Shown here: positions 1 to 11,842 of the stretch, piece after piece
Position numbering within the stretch: the first letter of the stretch is position 1
How the letters are laid out: every line of letters begins with the position of its first letter
Origin: Brachionus rotundiformis
Taxonomy: Eukaryota; Rotifera; Eurotatoria; Ploima; Brachionidae
Assembly: GCA_016802295.1 (NCBI GenBank)
Contig: JAESIW010000207.1
Coordinates: 2,198,005-2,262,004, forward strand
Direction: 5' to 3'
DNA: 64,000 bases
Position numbers and translations under genes: made by a program
The notes under the pieces: generated by a model
Database searches by the model: none
Seen by the model: only the letters and a program-made list of their open reading frames with translations
What the model was told of the DNA's origin: nothing

Positions 1-160
1 TAAAATTCAGCTAAATTTTAAATTAATTTTAAGAGCTAAAGCCAATTGTATTGCTTTTTTAACATTGAAAAACCAAATATTATTCTAAGTTACCATAGTT
101 TCTGAAGCCGAGAACAAAAAATTACTTTTTTTCTTTAAATAAAAAAATCATTATAACACT

Positions 161-629
161 ATGTCATTGACAGTTAAACAATTTGCGTCAGCTGATAACT
201 TATCAGACTGGAGATCTAAACAACACATTAGGTACAATATCTAACCATTAACTAAAATCTTACTAAACAATTCTTAAAGAGTGCCATGGTTTTCCAAAAA
301 CCATCCGATGATACCAAGATTTTATGTTCAACCATGGACTCAAGACATCCCTAATAGGACCATTCTGCTTCATGTAAATAGATAGAATTACTTTTACACA
401 ACTTTATTTATTTGTTTGTTTAATTAAGAACGCCAAAAATGGAAAAATACCAACCTATGAGCATGACGATTGTCTTTTCTTAAGCAAACGAGAGCAGATG
501 AAATATAATGTACAAAATAGAAGCCAGGTAGATGTAAGAACCAAACTGCCTCCTCGTTACCAAATGCTTAAGCCAAAAAATTACCAAACAACACAAAGAT
601 ATAACAGTAACATGTTGGCAAGATTTTAA
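161..629 (+). CDS. small basic protein of unknown function, three exons
   Basis: Not recognised. Exons 161-231, 280-373 and 429-629 join in frame with GT-AG introns of 48 and 55 nt and give about 121 residues ending in TAA. The protein is basic, has no signal peptide or membrane segment, and is rich in Trp, Tyr, Pro, Arg and Asn. The middle exon carries a stretch with VPWFSKNHPMIPRFY and the last exon TKLPPRYQMLKPKNY. Short basic Pro/Tyr/Arg-rich proteins of this kind are common among ciliary microtubule inner proteins, and CFAP61 lies nearby, but assigning it there is only a guess. The clean phase match at both junctions (phase 2, then phase 0) and ordinary codon use, unlike the AT-only flanks, are the reasons for calling it a real gene. 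Confidence 0.6.
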
Positions 630-1793
630 TTAAAAAAAAGAATAGAATTATTTATTTTTTAAATTAAATAAAATTTTTAGAGCATTTATTTAAATTATTA
701 TCCTCAAAAATGTTTGGTAAACAAAAACATGAAACTTTAATACAAAAATTTGCTCAAGACAAAAGTTTTAGATATCTGATACTTTGATGTATCAATTGAA
801 TAATTTAATTTATATCATATTGAACTTGAAAAAAAACAAATTTCAGTTCACTCGTATGATTATTGATTAGACTTATTTAAAACAAGTTTTTAGTATTAAT
901 TTCACAACTCCTACTCTAATCAAAAAATAAGAAAATATGCTCATTTGTTCGATTTCGAATAAAAAAACATCTTTGATAAATAAATTATTTAATAATGGTC
1001 TTTTTATCAAAATAATATTTATTTGATTGAATTTATTATATTAACTGTTTAATTTGAAATAAATTAATTAATAAATAACAGGAATGGAATTTTTTAAAAT
1101 TTTATTGAAAAAATAATTTTAAAATTATTCGATTTTAGGAAGTAATTACACACGTCATTGTCTATTTTTAATTATTGATTTTTTTAAAATAATAGAATAT
1201 ATATATTTCTAATATATTAATTAATAATCTGATACATAATTTTTGGTAGCTCGTTTTTTAAAAATAAATTTTACTTAATTCAAAGATAATTTGAATTTTA
1301 AATTTAGATATTATTGAGAAAAAATAAAATTTTCATTTTTTATTTATAATATCTATCAGGCCATTCTTAATTTATTAGCAGCCTCTTCTTGTGGTTTACA
1401 ATTCAAATATTTGCCAGGTTGATTGGCAATATTCAAGCAAACTTACCAATTAAATGAAGTTTATGTGTCCATCAGTAATAAATCAAAAATATAATTTGAT
1501 CTTAAATAGAGCTGTTGGTAATGGAATGATGGCCTACCAAAGTGATTTGAGTAAAATCAATAAGTTTTAATTAAAGAAAAATTACCATGCATTTAGATAT
1601 TGATAAAATAAATTTCTAAATCAACTTTATAAACTATGTAGTGACTTATTATTATAAGTATATTAAATAATAATTTCAAGAATAATTTTAATGATTGATA
1701 TCATCAGAATAATTTTATTCAATTCAAAAAATTTTTAATCATTTTAAATTTAGAAATAGTTATTAAAAATCATTAATCAGATCAGCTCGTAAT
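630..1793. other. AT-rich intergenic spacer, no gene seen
   Basis: Both strands are full of stops and A/T runs. A slightly less AT-rich patch lies around 1375-1560, but no open frame with splice sites could be built there; it may be a decayed gene fragment. Confidence 0.5.
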
Positions 1794-3389
1794 TTACACA
1801 TTTTTGAAAGAATTTCTTAGTTTTATTCTAAAAATTATTAAACTAACTAGAGAAATGGCACCAAGTATTAATATGGCATACATTTTTTGGTAAACACACA
1901 ATACTTCAGAGAGAGAAAATGCCAACAAAAAAAATAAACTCATACAAAATCTATTAGCTGCATAAGCTGAAGAAAGTTTGTCATGAAAAACATCACCAAT
2001 AATTGCTTTGAAAAAAATTTGATTAAGTTAAAAATTAACAAAGAATATAAGAATAATATACCATTTATACATGTTCCATAAATGGTGTCCAAACAGCCAA
2101 GTAGTACAGCTAGCAAAATAATGATAAAAACGGGCGAGTCTATTTTCCAAAACAATAAATAGATAATTATGGAACATTTTGCTAGTACCACAATCATTAG
2201 TAAATTGGTCTTCCTAATGTATTTAGACACATGACCTATAAACACAGAAAACGTGGACGAGGACAGACCCCAAATGACGAACCATAATCCAATTGAATGA
2301 ATCCCATATGCACAAGCAATGAATGATCTGGAAAATTCGACGCTGACAAAGGTTATTAATAAGGCATAATATCCCAGAATAGGCAATAGAAGAATCTTTT
2401 CAAATGAAGTAAATAAAAGCTTAAAGGTTTCTGTGACAGTTTTTGAAATGTTATCTAAACAAAATATTTTTTTAAATTTAATTTAAAAAATTATTTTTGA
2501 ATTGATTTACCAAACTCATCTTGATCAGGTTTTATGTTATCTAGAAATAGTATTAAACTAAATACAGCTGTAAGAGAAACTACCAAGTATATTGAGCATA
2601 AGATAAAAACCTTTAATTGAATTAAAATATATTTTTATTTGTGATGATAGGAACCTTTTGATCATCTGGTCTAGGTATTGTGCTACTTGGTCCAGGACAC
2701 TCGTCTTTACCACATGACAAGTTGCCACTCTGGTTGTTGTTTAAGCTAAAACTGGATATAAAATTTTCAATCGACTGGGGATTTAAAACCATGGATGAGA
2801 TAAAGTTGCCAACCAATTGATCTATTAAATTAAGTTTCATGAAAAATAATAATTTTTCCTTAATTAAAAAATTACTTAATTGAAAAAGAATGAAAAAAAT
2901 GCCAAAAAATTTAACTAATAAATTTGGATTTTTTGTTTCAGAGTTTTTGTTATACATATTTGCCAAATGAGCAATAAAAGTGCCTTGATAGGTCCAAAGT
3001 GATCCCAAAGCGATTCCCAAAAACACCGACGCCGATAAGAGAGTCACAAAATTTGCTTTATAATTGGCACATATGAAGCAAGAAACAAAAGAATTAAAAA
3101 TAACCAGAGACCATTTAAAGCCAACCATTTTGAGCATGATATTTGGAACAAATAGACATGTAATGGTAAATGATACTGAGCCAACCAGGAGTGAGGTTAC
3201 ACCGAGATTATTTTGGGAGTTTAGCGAACTTTGAAGGTTGCAGAGACCATTGGCAGCCGAAAATTGTAGCAAGTATGCCAGTGAAAAGATAATCAAGTTT
3301 TTGAGACATGAGCGCTTGACTCTTGGATCATGGACTTGATTATTTTCATTTTTTAGAGCGTCAGTTTCATTAGACATTACTAAGCTCAT
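1794..3389 (-). CDS. UNC-93-like major facilitator membrane protein
   Basis: Four minus-strand exons: 3389-2655, 2610-2511, 2454-2062 and 2005-1794, giving about 479 residues. Introns are 43-57 nt; the first uses a weak GTTCCT donor. The protein has a hydrophilic N-terminus followed by about ten hydrophobic segments. The order of segments, a 'FCNYxANxxYL'-like region (FICANYKANFVTLLS) and the C-terminal half starting after FDNISKTVTETFKLLF match the UNC-93/UNC93A family. UNC-93 in nematodes is a regulatory subunit of a two-pore potassium channel, while vertebrate UNC93A has no firm role, so transport activity should not be assumed. Its C-terminal tail is short and ends in basic residues. Family confidence is good; paralogue assignment is not possible. 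Confidence 0.8.
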
Positions 3390-4144
3390 TTTAATAAACG
3401 TGTTTTAAAATAAAGCTAAATAAATTAAAATTTTTGTTTCTTTAAGTTTAAATTGAGAATGTGAATTGAAAAATAAGTCATTAATATAAAGTTTAATTAT
3501 CAAGCTTAGACGTAGTTAAAAATTACAATAAATTCTTAGCTAAACGCTTCAAAGCATTTTCTAATCTTAATGGATAAAAATAATAACTAAATTATTTTCA
3601 AAAATGCTTTAATAGAAAATTTAATTATTAAAATTTTTTTTAAAACATTTAAAAAACAGACTAAAAAGTGTTCTAATGAATAGAAAGCTTAATAAATTTT
3701 AACTATAATAATTTTATAGTAGTTTTTACTTTATTTATAATCAAATAAAAATTTGTGAATATTCAAACTTATGATTTTTGAACAAGTTGAAAATTATTCT
3801 AAATTATTTTACCTTTAATTCTATTTTGAAAAATAAATATTTAAGTAAATACCATTTTCAAACTTAAATTATGATTTTGCTTTAAATCAAATTTAGAATC
3901 TTATTTTATAGAATCTTTACTTTAAACAAAGGAAAAATTTTTCGCTAAGTATTTTTACGATTCATTACTTTAACCATTACAACAGATTTCAGCCATTTAT
4001 TCCCAATTCTATCTTTTAATAATATAAATATTTAAATTAATATGAAATATATTTTAAACTAAATTCATAAGAAATATTTTAATGAATTTATTAATTAATT
4101 AAAGCAAAATTAAAACAAAAAATTTAAATATTGCACAAATAAAA
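3390..4144. other. AT-rich intergenic spacer
   Basis: Spacer of about 755 nt between two minus-strand genes. No open frame, repeat or RNA gene was seen. It should hold the UNC-93-like promoter and the 3' end of the NPAT-like gene. Confidence 0.5.
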
Positions 4145-5531
4145 TTATGTTGGCAATTCTTTTTCATTATCTTCAATGTCATTTCTTATATCCTGATAAA
4201 AATCATAAAAATAAGTTCGATTTGATCTTTTTATTGTTTTATTAACACTTTTTTTATCAATTTTGGTACCAGAATTTAGAACACCATCATCGTTTATTTT
4301 GTGCTCCTCGTCATAAATTTCCCTTATTGTTTTTGGTCGCTTGGTCAAGCTTTCAAAATTTCTTTTACTTGGCGTTGAAGTTATAGATTGCTTTTCATCT
4401 AAGCTCTCGTTTTGAACATTGGTAGCAGCTTTTGCCAGATATTCAAGCCCATTGAAAATTTCATTTTTTTCCAAATCATCACTTTCTAGGCTTTTTTCAA
4501 TCTTATCCTTTTCCCCTTGGCAACAGATACCCGGCATTGGGCTCACTAGTTCATCAATTTTCTCACATGTCTTCTCTCCGGCCAACACCACTTCGTTTTC
4601 CACACATTGCTGACCTTAATTATATTATTTATAGCCTCTAATTAAACCAGTCACTAAACTAACTTGAATTAAACACATCAAAAAGAGTGTCAACTACTGG
4701 TTCACTAAAGTGTTCAGCCAAGCTGCTTATTTCTTCGTTTCCTATCCAAATTTTTTTAAGATCTTGTTGACCCTCGTGACTATTAGTTTCTGGTTGAGTC
4801 CTAATCGGGTCATTTTTTTCCACAATCGCTTCCAATTGCTGAACTGGTGGGCTTTTTTCCAAAGGGTTCAAATCGCTCAAATCAAGCACAGTTTTTTTTG
4901 AGTTCAAATCATTTATGCTCTGAGCAAGTCTCTCCGGAAAGTCGTTCTCACATAAATTTTTAATAAAAGACTTAAATTTGTATTTAATTTTCCAATTTAT
5001 TGTTATCTATATGATAAAATTTTACATCAATATCTAAAAGAGTTTCGTCAAGATCGTCCGGGGCCGGAACAGGTGGCGACTTGATGGATTTAGCTGGGCT
5101 TGGCAAGGTACATTTGCGCTTAAAACTTTTTAAAGAAGTAAAATTTGACCAAAATGTTTTATTAGCTTAGAACATTTACCTTTTTCGTTTGTTCAAACTG
5201 GCTTGATCAGATAACTCTGAATTATTATCTGGTTTAATTAATTCAGAATTTGTATATGTTCCCACTGAGTTGAATGTGCGCTCATCTAAATAGATACTTT
5301 ATTATCTTAAAAATTTTATTTTTTTTATTTGTATAAACAATTTTGATTTAAATGTTGAACTAAATTCTTTCCATGGACAGATTTTTGGAATTTTATTCCC
5401 TTTTCGGAATAAATTCGACACTCGTCCAAGTATTTACATTCACATAAAAAAGTCTGGTATGTTTTGACCAATTGTTCGTCCTCGAGGAAACCAAGTATTA
5501 ACCGGCATATTTCAGATGGTAGCAAAGCCAT
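4145..5531 (-). CDS. NPAT-like LisH-domain protein
   Basis: Five exons on the minus strand: 5531-5339, 5285-5180, 5125-5026, 4970-4664, 4614-4145; about 391 residues. The N-terminus (MALLPSEICRLILGFLEDEQ) is a LisH dimerisation motif that closely follows the start of NPAT, including the conserved spacing to a HGKNLVQHLN segment matching NPAT's GKNL..LNE. NPAT is the cyclin E/CDK2 substrate that activates replication-dependent histone genes in histone locus bodies. The rest is acidic, low-complexity and contains a patch of SP sites (LPSPAKSIKSPPVPAPDD) suited to CDK phosphorylation. At under 400 residues it is far shorter than vertebrate NPAT (about 1,400). All splice phases agree. The LisH match is good; orthology rests on that N-terminus only. 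Confidence 0.6.
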
Positions 5532-5700
5532 TTGCGAACTTAAACAAGTCTCATATAAAATTCATTTTTGAAATTTTTTTTTTAAATAAATTATCAACTT
5601 TAATTTATGAAGATTAATAAATTATTACAAAGCAATTTTTTATTCAATTTTATTTAAAATAAATCAATTTAGAATTTAGGGATAAAAAAAGCTTTTTGAG
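5532..5700. promoter_or_regulatory. short spacer, presumed NPAT-like promoter and CFAP61 3' end
   Basis: Only 169 nt separate the NPAT-like start codon from the CFAP61 stop on the same strand. The close spacing leaves little room for a conventional promoter. No defined motif was seen. Confidence 0.3.
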
Positions 5701-8700
5701 TTAGACCATGTCTGGCTTGGCGTACATTGGCAAATTATTGCTGTTATGATTCAAAAAGCTGAGCACTTTCTTCTCGACTAAAGTTCTTGTACCGCTATTT
5801 GAAAAGTGTTCTTCAATTTTGTCTCTCTGGTCTCTGGTCAACTATTTATAAAAAAAATTTAAAAATTAAAAAATTTTTTTTCCAAGTCCTACGATCAGAT
5901 CTCGGTCAATTAACTCATTTAACAAATCATTAACAGATTTAATTCCATTATTCTTTTAAAAAATGATAAATATTTATATTCTATTTTTTTAAATATCTTA
6001 CTGGATTGATTGTAATGTCGCGTATTTCTTGGGCTAAGTCGTCAAATCTGTCGTGATAAATAGCATTTGTCCAGTTGTCTGTAAAGTAACTAGATAATTT
6101 TAAAATAATTAATTAAGTGTATAGAAATAAAATTAATATTTTACATATAAAAATCTTTTATTTTCTTCTGGTTAAATTTCAGCAAAAGACGGTTCAAATA
6201 TTGTTCATGGAATCCATATAATTTGATAAAATTGTTCACATTGAATCTTTTTTTTGACAAACAAGTGATAGTTTGAACACATTTATGCTTATTTAAATGT
6301 ATTCTAAAGTATCCATTATCAGTGTTGGTAACAAGCTCATCATTCTTAAGAAAAATTATCTATACTCTCTAATATTTTTATGGAAAGCTTTATGTATTTA
6401 AAAAAAAAGAAAATATTTAGAATTTTATCAAAAATAATTCTCTGAATTGTTATCTTTTTTTAATTTTTATTCTTATGTTCTTGCAAAATAGAACCATGAT
6501 TATGAATATGTCATTCAAAAAATACTTTAAAAGTATTTTAGCTAAATAATATTTGGCATAAATGTCCAGAAATACCAAAGAATTAAAAAGCAAAACTAAC
6601 ATAACATATAAAAAAAAACTTAAAATTTTGCCACTCTTCCATTCAATCAATACTTTAAATTACTAACCTCCTGGGCTTCTTCTTTATATGTTACAGTAAG
6701 ACCAGGTTTGGAAACATGCAAATAATGCAATCCACCTGGCAGAACTCCATGCAAAATGTTTGGTTTTTTGTACAATTTAATAAGAATATTTTCAGACGGA
6801 TCATTTGTTGCCAAGCGATGGGAGTCAGTTTTCTCCTCATTCTCGTCATCATCTATCAGTAAAGGATCTATCAATTTGAGCATTTTGAGGGCCAAATCAG
6901 CGCCTATTTCCTTTTGGTTAAAGCAACCATGACACCATGTATCCACATAATATGATCGCTTAAACTTGGTCATTTTACCAGCAGATCGAATGCATGAATC
7001 ATTGGTGTGGAAATCGTTGTCGATTACCAAACGGCCATCATAGACCAAATGACATTTGTTAACAGCCGTAAATGTGATATAATCAACATCTTTCTTCCAA
7101 TAGCACATTAAAATCTTTTTAATTTAATTAGATTTTTTATAAATATTGAATTTTATTTTTTATTAAATTACACAGCATGGAACTTCAAGAATAGAAGAAC
7201 TGGTCTCGTTCTCAGCATCAATTTTTTTAAAACAAACTAAACTGACCAATTCGCCTGATTGCCAGCTATTTCCATTCCATTCTAACATTTGATAGCCATA
7301 GTACACTTTTATACCAATCTCGTTTATCATGTTCATCACCTTTTCTATCACATATGGATTATTTATCTCACTTAATGCCTTAAAAGTTTATAAAAATAAA
7401 AATTTTTGGAATAGAAAGACCAAAAAAAATATCTCTTTTACATCGTTTTGGCAAATGACAATAAACCTGTTAGGATTGATACCGTATTCTATCATAGCTT
7501 GCATAGCACACAATGAGTTCAAGTCCATGCCATAAAAAACAATGTTTTCATTATTAAGCTCAACTTTGGTCTTTTCCATAAACTGTAGCAACTTTTCTGC
7601 CTCCACTTCACTATTGAGTACGAACATATTTTCAGGCGGTTGGTCAAACAACACTCTGGTCTGATTTGGCTTTACCTCATGCTTAGTGTAAGGATTATAA
7701 ATCCTTGCATTTAATGGCGCAATGTTGTAGTATTGTTCACCTGTGCAGAGTATCAAATGGTCGTAAGGCAATTTTGTGTGACCATTTATTAGAATAAATT
7801 TGCGCCTACGATCAATCCAGGTCATTTTTCCGGTAATTGTGTTTATCCAACTGCGAAGTGATATTGTAGCAAGATCATCGGAATCGTAGTTCATTGTCTT
7901 TATGCTCATTGCTTCTCTTAAATTGTCTGGTGGTAGTGTGCCAGGCAAACCAGTGGTTGACACAAGGGTCAAATTGTTGAAGCGCAAGTGTGGACAAAAA
8001 ACTAATTTTTGTAAAAAGGATATACCAACTTCGGATGCGCCAACAACTACAATTTTTAAATTAATTGCTATCTTAATATAAAAATATAATCAATAAAAAA
8101 CTTGAGCATTTTTTCTTCTTATTTTACTTTTGGGTCTAACAAGACCTTTCGGTCAATCATGTTCAGAGCACAAGGCATTAAGTAATTAAATCTGGGCTTT
8201 AGGACCAGATCAGACGGAGCATTGACTCCAAGCTTATCGAAATTGTACTCGATTTGCTTCCTTCTGGCCACAGGAACCATATATTTCATGGCAGTTACCA
8301 AAGAATATCTATCAGATACTTTACTTTTGGAGTGTTCTGGATATATGGGATAATAGAGACAAGTTTTGTGAGATTTTCTGAGAATCTCGCGTATGAAATA
8401 CTTGGTTTGGAATGAGAATATGGGAGTTAAAGCAAAATGGTTGATGTGTCCATGTTCGGATCGCTTGTGATGGTTGAACATGATAAAATTTTCAATATCA
8501 AAATTGGCTCTCAGGTATTCAATATCCTCTTCTTGGCGAATAACAGCTACACCAATTACTTTGTCTATCGCTTCGGCCACATAAACTTCAATATCAACAC
8601 CATTTGGATCTTTGCGCGATTTTAAGTATGTCCTCAAGTCAGCTAAGATCGAATCTTTTGAGCTTAGGTTATGGACTAGTCGCTCGACTGATTCCAGGTC

Positions 8701-10537
8701 GCTTGGCTTCAAAGCTGGACGCACATCTATTGATTTGATTAGGCCGGCACGATGGAAAAGGTACAATTCTTGACTTAACTTATTTGTTCCTTTGGGTGTT
8801 AATCTCTTTATAAATTTTATTAAATTAAATTTTAAATAAAATATAATAATAAATGATTTGTATCTAAAATATATTTTAACTTTTTACTTTATTACCAAAA
8901 CAAAAAACTTCCAATTAATTATTTTTTTAGATAGAAATGTTATATTCTTTAATTTGATAAAAATTTATTAACTATCTGTAATATTCGAAAAATCTGATTA
9001 AGATTCATCAAGTCTTATTTCTTATTTCTAATTAATTTTATTTTATTAATTGAGTTTTTGAAATTTTAATGACCAAAAGTAAACTTACAATAAAATTTTG
9101 AATGAGAGAAAACTCAGGTACATTTTGTGGCAATGTTATTATACAATAGTCTTTATTTGGAAAAAGCTCGAAAGCTTTTGGCAAAAAGTCAATAGATCTG
9201 GAATCATATTTCTCTTCAATACAAAATAATTGTATGGAAAACGCATTGGATTCGCCAAAGTATTGTGGTGATTTGGCTTGTCTGGAATCTGTCATTGACG
9301 AGTATTCACTTTGGTTTGATTCATCATTATTTTCTATATCTAATTCATTACTTAAACGAAAAAAGATAAAAGTTAGCCGTGTCAATATTGATATCTATCT
9401 TACGAGTCCATTATACCATCATCGCTCAGTTTTGTCTTTATTTCTGGCTCTAAACATATAATTAAATTTTATTACTAGATAAAAAAATATTCATTTAACC
9501 ATTTTCATCATTTTTAGGCTCAGTGTAGCTAAGAACATCATCAGGATGTGGTTTGCAAAGGCCATGAAATGGTCTCAACTCGAAGCATTCGTTCAACAGA
9601 CTAGCATTTACATCTGTGGTTAGCGCCATGAAGCCTATACCAAAACCTTCGGCCTAAAAAATTTAAAAAGTCAAAAATATCCAAAGATTTTGCAAAAAAA
9701 ATATATTTTTTTATCTATTTATTCAATTATTATTTATAGATATATTTGTTTGGTAAAATTTACCTCAGCTGTAAGACATTTGTTGTGCTCATTCTGGGCT
9801 TCTATTAGCTCAGCCACATAAAAATCACCATAAGTAGCTCTTAGAAGATCTGTATAAGAGTTCAATAGTGGAATTAAGTCATCGTTGTCGTGTACCACTG
9901 AATCGCGAATGTGCAGAACAGGAATATGTCTTTCACGATTGGTTACATAAACTATGCACTTGAGGTCTCTTGAAGCGTCTGGGTTGTCATTTCGTTTCAG
10001 TTCAGTGAACATGCTGGCCAAAGAGGGCTCTTGTACACTGTTGATTGGTACACAAAGGAGAATGTAATGGCACTCGGGCACCGCCTTAAATGCACTTTTT
10101 ACCAGTTCTTGGGCACATGAAATGGAAAACTCGCTCTGCGAAGCGAAGAAATGTAGAAATAGTGTATTCAATGTGTTTAGTTTGCTTGTATCATATCTAA
10201 AGCTCATCCAAGATTGCCAATCGCCAGGGTCAACACCATAAACATTGGGATAGTCGTTCAAACACGCCTGGGCTAAGATTTTATTAGTTTTTTGATCTTC
10301 TAAAGTAATTGACAAAATTGATTTTTCACTTAAAAAAAATTATTAGGAATATTTTTTTCTATCTTTATAGTTGATAAATATATATTACATTATTTCATAT
10401 ATTTTTCCCATCTCGCGACAATTTGGACCGAATAGTTCCAAAGTGTGGCTGTTAATAAAACGAAGTATGTTTTTAACATCGCCAGGCTCTGTTCGCCTAG
10501 CTGTTGTAAGAATTGATCCGTGAAGTTTGTTGGACAT
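5701..10537 (-). CDS. CFAP61: cilia- and flagella-associated protein 61
   Basis: Complete 13-exon gene, minus strand: 10537-10389, 10328-9764, 9653-9500, 9449-9404, 9350-9089, 8805-8128, 8071-7442, 7378-7172, 7114-6668, 6344-6145, 6089-6002, 5952-5893, 5841-5701. All phases agree and the product is 1,208 residues, close to the human protein (about 1,237). CFAP61 is a subunit of the calmodulin- and spoke-associated complex at the base of radial spoke 3 in motile cilia. The N-terminal acetyltransferase-like halves are seen as ATYGDFYVAELIEAQNEHN and EHGHINHFALTPIF. A Rossmann-type dinucleotide fold begins at VVVGASEVGISFL, with YDHLILCTGEQYY downstream. The C-terminus MYAKPDMV matches the family's MYAWPGIV ending. 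Start chosen by the family-like sequence after ATG 10537 (ARRTEPGDVKNI). Confidence 0.97.
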
Positions 10538-11263
10538 TTGAGGAATTGATTATTTTTTTTATATATTAATAAAAAATATAATTATATTTTCTGATTTAAT
10601 AATTTTGTGTTTTATACGTTTCCATGGAAACAAAAATTCGAGCTCTAAAACTATAATAAGAAACTTAACATGCTATTATTTTTTTAAATGATAAAATTTT
10701 AAAAATTTTTAATTAAGATGCATTTGATGTATTGCCATTCTGAATTGATTATGTGATTTTTTAATTACCTAATAATAGACGTAATAAAAAATTTGTTTTA
10801 GAAAATAAGGTCATTTTAATTGATTACCATTTCAAAATCAAAAAAATAATTATTAAATCTTCAACAAAAATTAATAATTAATAACTAGTTAAATAATAAA
10901 TTTGTTATTTAGTTTAAATGTTTTATCTTGGTGTTTAAAGTCTTTGCCATTTTTATTAATTTAATTGATTTAAATAGTAAATAGCTTTTATAAAAAAATT
11001 TTTCTATTAAATTAAACCACTATTAATAATTTATTGATAAAAATTATCTAATTTTAATTTATTTAAAATCTAAAAACAGTTTTTAAATAAATCAAGCAAG
11101 TGAAAAAGTTAAGAATATAAATCCCAAAGTGCTTAATTATGTCGAATGCAGAATTAAAATAGATCCAAAATGCATTACCAAGCGCACAAACACACGCTAT
11201 TATGAAAGAGTTATTTAAATTTATTTAGCGCTTGGCCAAAATATTTAATTATTAATAGGTTTT
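10538..11263. promoter_or_regulatory. divergent intergenic region between CFAP61 and the small mitochondrial protein unit
   Basis: About 725 nt of mostly A/T sequence between divergently transcribed genes, so it should hold both promoters. From about 11100 the sequence becomes less AT-rich and contains short ATG-initiated frames; the stretch 11139-11226 has an open reading broken by one TAG. A polypyrimidine-poor AG at 11257-11258 precedes the first ATG of the next gene by 5 nt. Confidence 0.4.
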
Positions 11264-11413
11264 ATGGGTCTTAATTTAAAAGGATTTCTTAAAGAAGCTT
11301 ATAGACATAAAGTTTCCGCATTTTTTGTCATAGTGGTCTCATCGTCCATCTTATACGATTATACTTTAACTCAAAAAGAAAAGGCCAGAAAAGCTCAAGC
11401 TATTCAAAATTAG
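11264..11413 (+). CDS. small single-pass membrane protein, first cistron
   Basis: ATG at 11264 opens a 49-codon frame ending in TAG at 11411-11413. The product has a short basic N-terminus (LKGFLKEAYRHK), one hydrophobic helix of about 18 residues (SAFFVIVVSSSILYDY) and a basic tail (TQKEKARKAQA). This layout is typical of small accessory subunits of respiratory complexes in the mitochondrial inner membrane; I could not match it to a named subunit (COX6C- and COX7-type proteins were considered). The next cistron follows after only 59 nt in a different frame, and a GT directly follows the stop codon, so both may come from one precursor RNA. Real coding is likely because of codon use unlike the AT-rich flanks. 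Confidence 0.6.
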   Translation: MGLNLKGFLKEAYRHKVSAFFVIVVSSSILYDYTLTQKEKARKAQAIQN

Positions 11414-11466
11414 GTATTGATCCAACACCCGAACCAAAAAATCTAATCTAATTTATCTATTTTTAG
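11414..11466 (+). other. intercistronic intron-like segment (possible trans-splice acceptor)
   Basis: The 53-nt segment begins GTATTG immediately after the TAG of the first cistron and ends TTTTTAG, with the second ATG 6 nt later. It has the size and ends of an ordinary intron in this genome, but lies between two separate reading frames. It could be a cis-spliced intron giving a bicistronic mRNA, or the outron-like region before a spliced-leader acceptor. Confidence 0.45.
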
Positions 11467-11472
11467 ATAAAC

Positions 11473-11673
11473 ATGCTTACCGAAAAACAATACCAAAAGG
11501 CCTTAAACGCTAGAGGCCTATCTTATGTTATTAAAAAGTCCTCACCCGCAATTTTAATCACCTTAATCGCTGGTCTATACACCAAACACTGCGACATTCA
11601 TGAAAGAGAAAGAATGAAGCTGTTCTACAACAAGAGCAAACTATTTGGTGATGCCAAAAATCCCCAGTACTAG
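11473..11673 (+). CDS. NDUFB1-like (MNLL) complex I accessory subunit, second cistron
   Basis: A 66-residue protein with one hydrophobic segment (SPAILITLIAGLYTK) and a charged C-terminal half HERERMKLFYNKSKLFGD. That half matches the NDUFB1/MNLL pattern of an ER-M-xF-x-KS-L-G core after the membrane helix, as remembered from the fly and human subunits. NDUFB1 is a small supernumerary subunit of mitochondrial complex I on the distal membrane arm. The N-terminal 25 residues are an extension relative to the human protein (58 residues). The ATG lies 6 nt after an AG that ends a stretch resembling an intron 3' end (11460-11466). AATAAA-like signals follow at 11679-11690. The identification rests on a short motif, so it is moderate. 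Confidence 0.6.
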   Translation: MLTEKQYQKALNARGLSYVIKKSSPAILITLIAGLYTKHCDIHERERMKLFYNKSKLFGDAKNPQY

Positions 11674-11842
11674 ACAAAAATAAATAAATAAATTAGAGAT
11701 TTTTTTCTTTTAATAGATAATAAATTAAAAACCAAAAAAAAATTTTTTTTTGTCTTTTTTTATCTCCAAAAGTGTAAGGTGTCAACTCCTTAGTTAAAGA
11801 TAACAATTGGTCAGACCCTAAATGATCATTTTTCTCAGATAA

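Noticed and set aside
1370..1610. Possible exon in the first intergenic region
   Set aside because: Less AT-rich but stops in all frames and no family signal.
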